A stretch of 64,000 bases of DNA. It comes from Salinimicrobium gaetbulicola (lineage in GTDB: Bacteria > Bacteroidota > Bacteroidia > Flavobacteriales > Flavobacteriaceae). Position 1 is the stretch's first letter. Each line of letters begins with the position of its first letter. Below the pieces are notes generated by a model, which had not been told where the DNA came from, searched no databases, and saw only the letters and a program-made list of their open reading frames with translations. The stretch is from assembly GCF_042676025.1 (NCBI RefSeq), contig NZ_JBHTJP010000035.1, positions 372,001 to 436,000 on the forward strand. The letters are read 5' to 3'. Position numbers and translations under genes: made by a program. Positions 60,888 through 64,000 of the stretch are shown here, one piece after another.

Positions 60888-61859
60888 TTAAACCTGGAGG
60901 TGCTTTTCTAGAAATTCCATGGTCCTTTTTTCGTGGTAAAATTCCGGGCCGGGAAGTACAAATCCTACATGGCCACCGTATTCGGGGATTTCCAAATTCA
61001 GAAATTCTGAGTTTTCAGCCTCCTTTATTGGGTATGCAGAATTAGACAGAAAGCTGTCATCCTTAGAGCTTATAATAAGAGTTGGTATTTTGATGTTCTC
61101 GAGGAATTGGCGACTGCTGTTTTTCTCGTAATAATCGGCGGCATTTTCAAATCCGTGCGCTTTGGAGGTGTAGAGTTCATCAATGTCATTTAAGGAGGAG
61201 CAGGCCTCCACTTCCTTTTTGCTAAGTTTCTCCGGAAATTTTTTCGCCCTGGCGAGAAGTACTTGCTTTAGTTTGAGTTCAAAGCGTTTTGAATAGATGA
61301 AATTGCGAGTACGATTGATCTCTCCAAGGGAACCGGCCAGGTCGCAGGGAACCGAAACCGCAACGGCGGTCTTTACCTCTTTTGGAACATTTCTGTCCTC
61401 ACCTAAATATTTCAGCAGAATATTTCCACCCAGACTGAATCCTACCAGGGCAATGCTGTCATATTTTTCCATTTTTTTGATGTGATAAATCACTTCTGCC
61501 AGGTCCTGGGACGAGCCGCCGTGGTAACTCTTGAAATATTTGTTCAACTCCTCACTGCAGCCTCTTAAGTTAATAGATACCGTATCCCAACCTTTCTTAT
61601 TGAGGATTCTGGTCATGCCCTTCATGTAAGGCCTGTCGGAACTTCCGGCAAGACCGTGCAATAAAATTGCGACTTTTCCATTATTAGCGTCAGCGGTTTT
61701 ACTCCAATCAAGATCGAGAAAATCCTCATCGCTTAAGATGATCCTTTCACGGACATACGGCGATAATTTTACAGTTCGCAATGTGGCCGCATAGATCGTG
61801 TTTAAATCTGCAGATCTATAGATGCCTGATGGCTTATATGTTGACTTTATTAATGGCAT
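60888..61859 (-). CDS. YheT-like alpha/beta hydrolase
   Basis: A 323-residue hydrolase of the YheT/EMB8 group. ILLHGLAGSSDRPYMKGM is the oxyanion region, GFSLGGNILLKYLGED the nucleophile elbow, and ISSKDDSFL and YGGHVGFV give Asp and His. The Met at 61859 (MPLIKSTYKP) is preferred over one 10 codons upstream. Eukaryotic relatives act on lipids or esters; the bacterial substrate is unknown. Confidence 0.87.
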   Translation of the reverse strand: MPLIKSTYKPSGIYRSADLNTIYAATLRTVKLSPYVRERIILSDEDFLDLDWSKTADANNGKVAILLHGLAGSSDRPYMKGMTRILNKKGWDTVSINLRGCSEELNKYFKSYHGGSSQDLAEVIYHIKKMEKYDSIALVGFSLGGNILLKYLGEDRNVPKEVKTAVAVSVPCDLAGSLGEINRTRNFIYSKRFELKLKQVLLARAKKFPEKLSKKEVEACSSLNDIDELYTSKAHGFENAADYYEKNSSRQFLENIKIPTLIISSKDDSFLSNSAYPIKEAENSEFLNLEIPEYGGHVGFVLPGPEFYHEKRTMEFLEKHLQV

Positions 61860-61919
61860 TGTGAAAAATGAAAACTTAAATTTAAGCAAAAGAGTTATGC
61901 GTGCATAATAAAATTTAGA

Positions 61920-61927
61920 TAATTTTG
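61920..61927 (+). promoter_or_regulatory. Promoter -7 box of the thioesterase gene
   Basis: TAATTTTG, full TAnnTTTG match, 15 bases before the ATG at 61943. It also argues against a TTG start at 61925, which would lie inside the box. Confidence 0.5.
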
Positions 61928-61942
61928 TCCCAAAATAATACT

Positions 61943-62437
61943 ATGTATCAGAAGAAATTTGAGATTCGTTGGAGCGATATTGACGCCAACCGTCACCTGG
62001 CAAACACTGCCTATATAAACTTTATGAGCCATACCAGAATGGGTTTTTTAATGGAGAATGGTTTTGGGCAGCAGGAGATGGCTATGCATAATTTAGGTCC
62101 GGTCGTGTTCTACGAACATATTTACTATTTCAAAGAAGTTTTTGCAGGAAAACCTGTAACGGTGACCCTTCAGTTAAAGGGAATTTCTGAGGACGGAATG
62201 TATTTTGAGTTCGAGCATGATTTTTATGATCACAAAGGCCGAAATTTTGCGAGCTGTGAAATGATGGGTGCATGGATTGACTTAAAAGAGCGAAAACTTA
62301 CCAAGCTTCCGGATGAAATGTATGAAAAACTTAATAAGCTTTCGCATACAGAGGATTTCAGGATTCTCACAAAAGAGGACACGCGAAAATTCGGAAAAAG
62401 ACCAAAGTCAAGCCAGAATATTAATGAATTGGTTTAG
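61943..62437 (+). CDS. Acyl-CoA thioesterase, hotdog fold (YbgC/4HBT-like)
   Basis: A 164-residue hotdog protein beginning FEIRWSDIDANRHLANTAYI, where the Asp of SDIDANRH is the family's catalytic position. It cleaves acyl-CoA or acyl-ACP thioesters; chain-length preference unknown. Its 3' end overlaps the convergent EamA gene by 17 bases. Confidence 0.87.
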   Translation: MYQKKFEIRWSDIDANRHLANTAYINFMSHTRMGFLMENGFGQQEMAMHNLGPVVFYEHIYYFKEVFAGKPVTVTLQLKGISEDGMYFEFEHDFYDHKGRNFASCEMMGAWIDLKERKLTKLPDEMYEKLNKLSHTEDFRILTKEDTRKFGKRPKSSQNINELV

Positions 62438-63314
62438 GTTTACGGGTCACCATATAGACACCGGAAAAAACCAATACCGCTGCCAGCACTTTTAAAAGGT
62501 TCAGTGAATCTGCGCCCGTGAATATCGCATAAACAATGGCGATCAACGGTTGTAAATAAATGAACGCGCTGATAGTGGCTGCACTTAGTTCCCTAAGCGC
62601 AAACACATTCAGTAAATAAGTAAGGAAAGTGGTTCCTAACACTACAAATGCCATTCTTAGAATAGCATGAGACGGTAAAGATCTCCAGTCAACTGCCATG
62701 AACTCGTTTAGGGTGATTGGCAGGTTGATTATGACAGCAAATAGAAACAGCCATTTCATAAGAGTGAACGGATGGTATTTCGCAGTAAGTGGTTTGACCA
62801 GAATAAGGTACAAACCATATGATAAGGCATTGATGATCACAAGTATATTCCCCAACGGGATATTTGGAGCATCTGCCGTAGAGCTCTTACTAAAGAATAC
62901 CAGTGTTAATGCTCCCGCCAAACCCGTTATGATCCCTGCAGTTTTTAACAGTGTAATTCGTTCTTTAATAAGAAAGGCGGCTAGTATAAGCACCAGGATT
63001 GGCGAAATAGTAATGATCACCGAACTGTTTATGGGAGTAGTGAGGCTGAGCCCTTTAAAGAAAAGCAGCATATTGATCACCATTCCAAAGATCGTGCAAC
63101 CTAATAAGCGTGGCCAGTCACTGGTCGCGATCTTTTCCTTGGGTCCCCAAAAACTAATGATCCAGAACAGGATAGCGGCTCCAAGCACTCTTAATAAAAT
63201 GAATCCGAACGGCTCAATGTAGATAGGCATTAGGCCTTTAGCTACTGTATGATTTATTCCGTAAATGGTACTGGCCCCGGTCGCAGCCAGGATCGCCAGC
63301 AGCCTTTTATTCAT
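62421..63314 (-). CDS. EamA/DMT family transporter
   Basis: A 297-residue membrane protein with ten helices in two EamA repeats (AATGASTIYGINHTVAKGL; LVIINALSYGLYLILVKPL). The Met at 63314 is used (MNKRLLAILA); it overlaps the stop of the upstream ArsC-like gene by 8 bases. Only weakly similar by eye to the EamA protein at 31991-32935. Substrate unknown. Confidence 0.87.
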   Translation of the reverse strand: MNKRLLAILAATGASTIYGINHTVAKGLMPIYIEPFGFILLRVLGAAILFWIISFWGPKEKIATSDWPRLLGCTIFGMVINMLLFFKGLSLTTPINSSVIITISPILVLILAAFLIKERITLLKTAGIITGLAGALTLVFFSKSSTADAPNIPLGNILVIINALSYGLYLILVKPLTAKYHPFTLMKWLFLFAVIINLPITLNEFMAVDWRSLPSHAILRMAFVVLGTTFLTYLLNVFALRELSAATISAFIYLQPLIAIVYAIFTGADSLNLLKVLAAVLVFSGVYMVTRKPKPIH

Positions 63315-63660
63315 GGATTGATTTTTTTGCCGCCTCAACGGTTTTCTTGGAGTTGCCTATGAAGATCTCGTTTTCATTTACGATCACCGGTCTTTTCAAA
63401 AAAGTATAATGTTCTAAAAGCAGTGTTTTGTAATCTTCTTCTGAAAGTTGCTTATTCTTAAGATCTCTCTCCTTATACAACCTTGCCCGTTTGCTGAACA
63501 ACTTTTCATAATTGCCAGATAGTTTTTTGAGAGACTCGATCTCTTCCTCTTTCAAAGGTTCCTTTTTAATGTCCTGAAGGGTAAATTCCCCGGGTGCGTC
63601 CAATTCTTTAAGAATGCGCTTGCACGTGTCACAGGTGGAAAGGTAGTAGATCTTCTTCAT
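63307..63660 (-). CDS. ArsC/Spx family protein
   Basis: A 117-residue thioredoxin-fold protein. The CxxC pair is at residues 10 and 13 (YLSTCDTCKRILKEL), and RPVIVNENEIFIG carries the conserved Arg-Pro. The CxxC form is nearer to Spx and to glutaredoxin-type arsenate reductase relatives than to classical ArsC. No ars genes nearby, so arsenate reduction is unproven. Start taken at 63660 rather than five codons upstream. Confidence 0.82.
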   Translation of the reverse strand: MKKIYYLSTCDTCKRILKELDAPGEFTLQDIKKEPLKEEEIESLKKLSGNYEKLFSKRARLYKERDLKNKQLSEEDYKTLLLEHYTFLKRPVIVNENEIFIGNSKKTVEAAKKSIHE

Positions 63661-63677
63661 TCCTTTTTTTTGCAAAA

Positions 63678-64000
63678 CTATTCAAACTTTAGAAATTGCC
63701 TCGCTTCGTCCAAAGGTATTTCCAAATAAAAATCCCCCTCAGCATAAGGAGCGATCTCATAGATATTATATGCAAGGATGACTTTGTCTTCAGAAAAACC
63801 AATATTTGAAGGTAGCTGAAAAGTGTCATTTTCAAACCAGAATCCTGTGCTGTTGATATTCTCTCCTGCTGGAATCTCAAACTCACTTCGGAACTTTTCT
63901 TCGGCGAAGCCTTTGAAATCCTCCGTAAAAATATCTTTCCAGGTAAGCTCTTCCCCGGTCTTTGGATCAAAATTTAAAAAAGTGATGCTTTTATAACCAT
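63678..64000 (-). CDS. DUF3298 domain protein, C-terminal part (5' end outside window)
   Basis: On the minus strand the frame entering at the right edge is open for 106 codons and ends with TAG at 63678-63680. It reads SITFLNFDPKTGEELTWKDI at the start and VILAYNIYEIAPYAEGDFYL near the end, the typical DUF3298 (RsiV-like) C-terminal pattern. No ATG lies in the visible part, so the start is beyond base 64000. An overlapping open frame at 63689-63970 on the same strand is a shadow. Usually an envelope protein; function unknown. Confidence 0.85.
   Translation of the reverse strand, partial: GYKSITFLNFDPKTGEELTWKDIFTEDFKGFAEEKFRSEFEIPAGENINSTGFWFENDTFQLPSNIGFSEDKVILAYNIYEIAPYAEGDFYLEIPLDEARQFLKFE

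Noticed and set aside
63307..63660. Arsenate resistance locus
   Set aside because: Only the ArsC/Spx-like protein is present, with a CxxC more typical of Spx-like proteins; no arsB, acr3 or arsR genes nearby.
63689..63970. A 93-codon minus-strand ATG frame at the right edge
   Set aside because: The overlapping frame 63678-64000 gives a clear DUF3298 C terminus; this one is its shadow.

Overview
The window is a stretch of ordinary, gene-dense chromosome from a member of the Bacteroidota, almost certainly a marine-type Flavobacteriaceae (gene content resembles Gramella/Christiangramia, Salegentibacter or Zunongwangia; that placement is inference from remembered gene content, not a search). The reasons are: an OmpA porin with thrombospondin type-3 repeats, a complete Bat (aerotolerance) operon, an IPExxxDY-family gene between rnc and pyk, the yicC-gmk-nadD operon, DUF4382 and DUF3298 proteins, lipoproteins with short lipoboxes, near absence of Shine-Dalgarno sites, and repeated TAnnTTTG(C) promoter boxes close to start codons. 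No rRNA, CRISPR array, intact insertion sequence, prophage or integrase was seen.

Layout. 1-5000: 3' end of ompA, an AddB-like nuclease, an alpha/beta hydrolase and an overlapping pair of small coiled-coil membrane proteins. 5204-5280: tRNA-Ala(GGC). 5393-8559: GNAT acetyltransferase, MATE exporter, an enoyl-CoA hydratase-like gene and a run of three tiny single-helix membrane proteins, two of them under 60 residues. 8560-13309: 2OG-Fe(II) oxygenase, queD, an MhqO/MhqD-like quinone-detoxification pair, lpxH and a universal stress protein. 13469-14230: methylmalonyl-CoA epimerase followed by a decayed in-frame chimera of the first codons of mmdA and the last codons of oadB. 14426-18478 (minus): purF, a PfkB kinase, rnhA, purN. 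18626-22909 (plus): acpP, fabF, rnc, IPExxxDY gene, pyk. 22961-29232: dinB, a CYTH operon, a plant-type asparaginase, then 3-hydroxyanthranilate dioxygenase and an ALDH7-type dehydrogenase. 29345-40424: Old Yellow Enzyme, a Crp/Fnr regulator, transporters, CapA, DUF5996, acyl-ACP desaturase, a phosphatase/AlbA_2 pair, an SDR and a catalytically degenerate aldo-keto reductase.

40574-53432: DUF4382 lipoprotein, then moxR-DUF58-(544-aa membrane protein)-batA-batB-batC-batD-batE on one strand, a small exported protein, and a SulP transporter with beta-carbonic anhydrase. 53500-64000: cvpA, pheS with two small downstream genes, a frameshifted DUF1801 gene, gpsA, nadD-gmk-yicC, DUF1206, a YheT-like hydrolase, a thioesterase, an EamA transporter, an ArsC/Spx-like protein and a DUF3298 protein cut by the right edge.

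I did not find a convincing wholly new multi-gene system. The observations most worth a second look are the mmdA::oadB remnant, the trio of tiny membrane proteins, the Rz/Rz1-like overlapping pair, an intrinsic-terminator hairpin lying inside the first codons of rnc, the dead aldo-keto reductase, an FNR-like palindrome before the universal stress gene, and predicted leaderless promoters.
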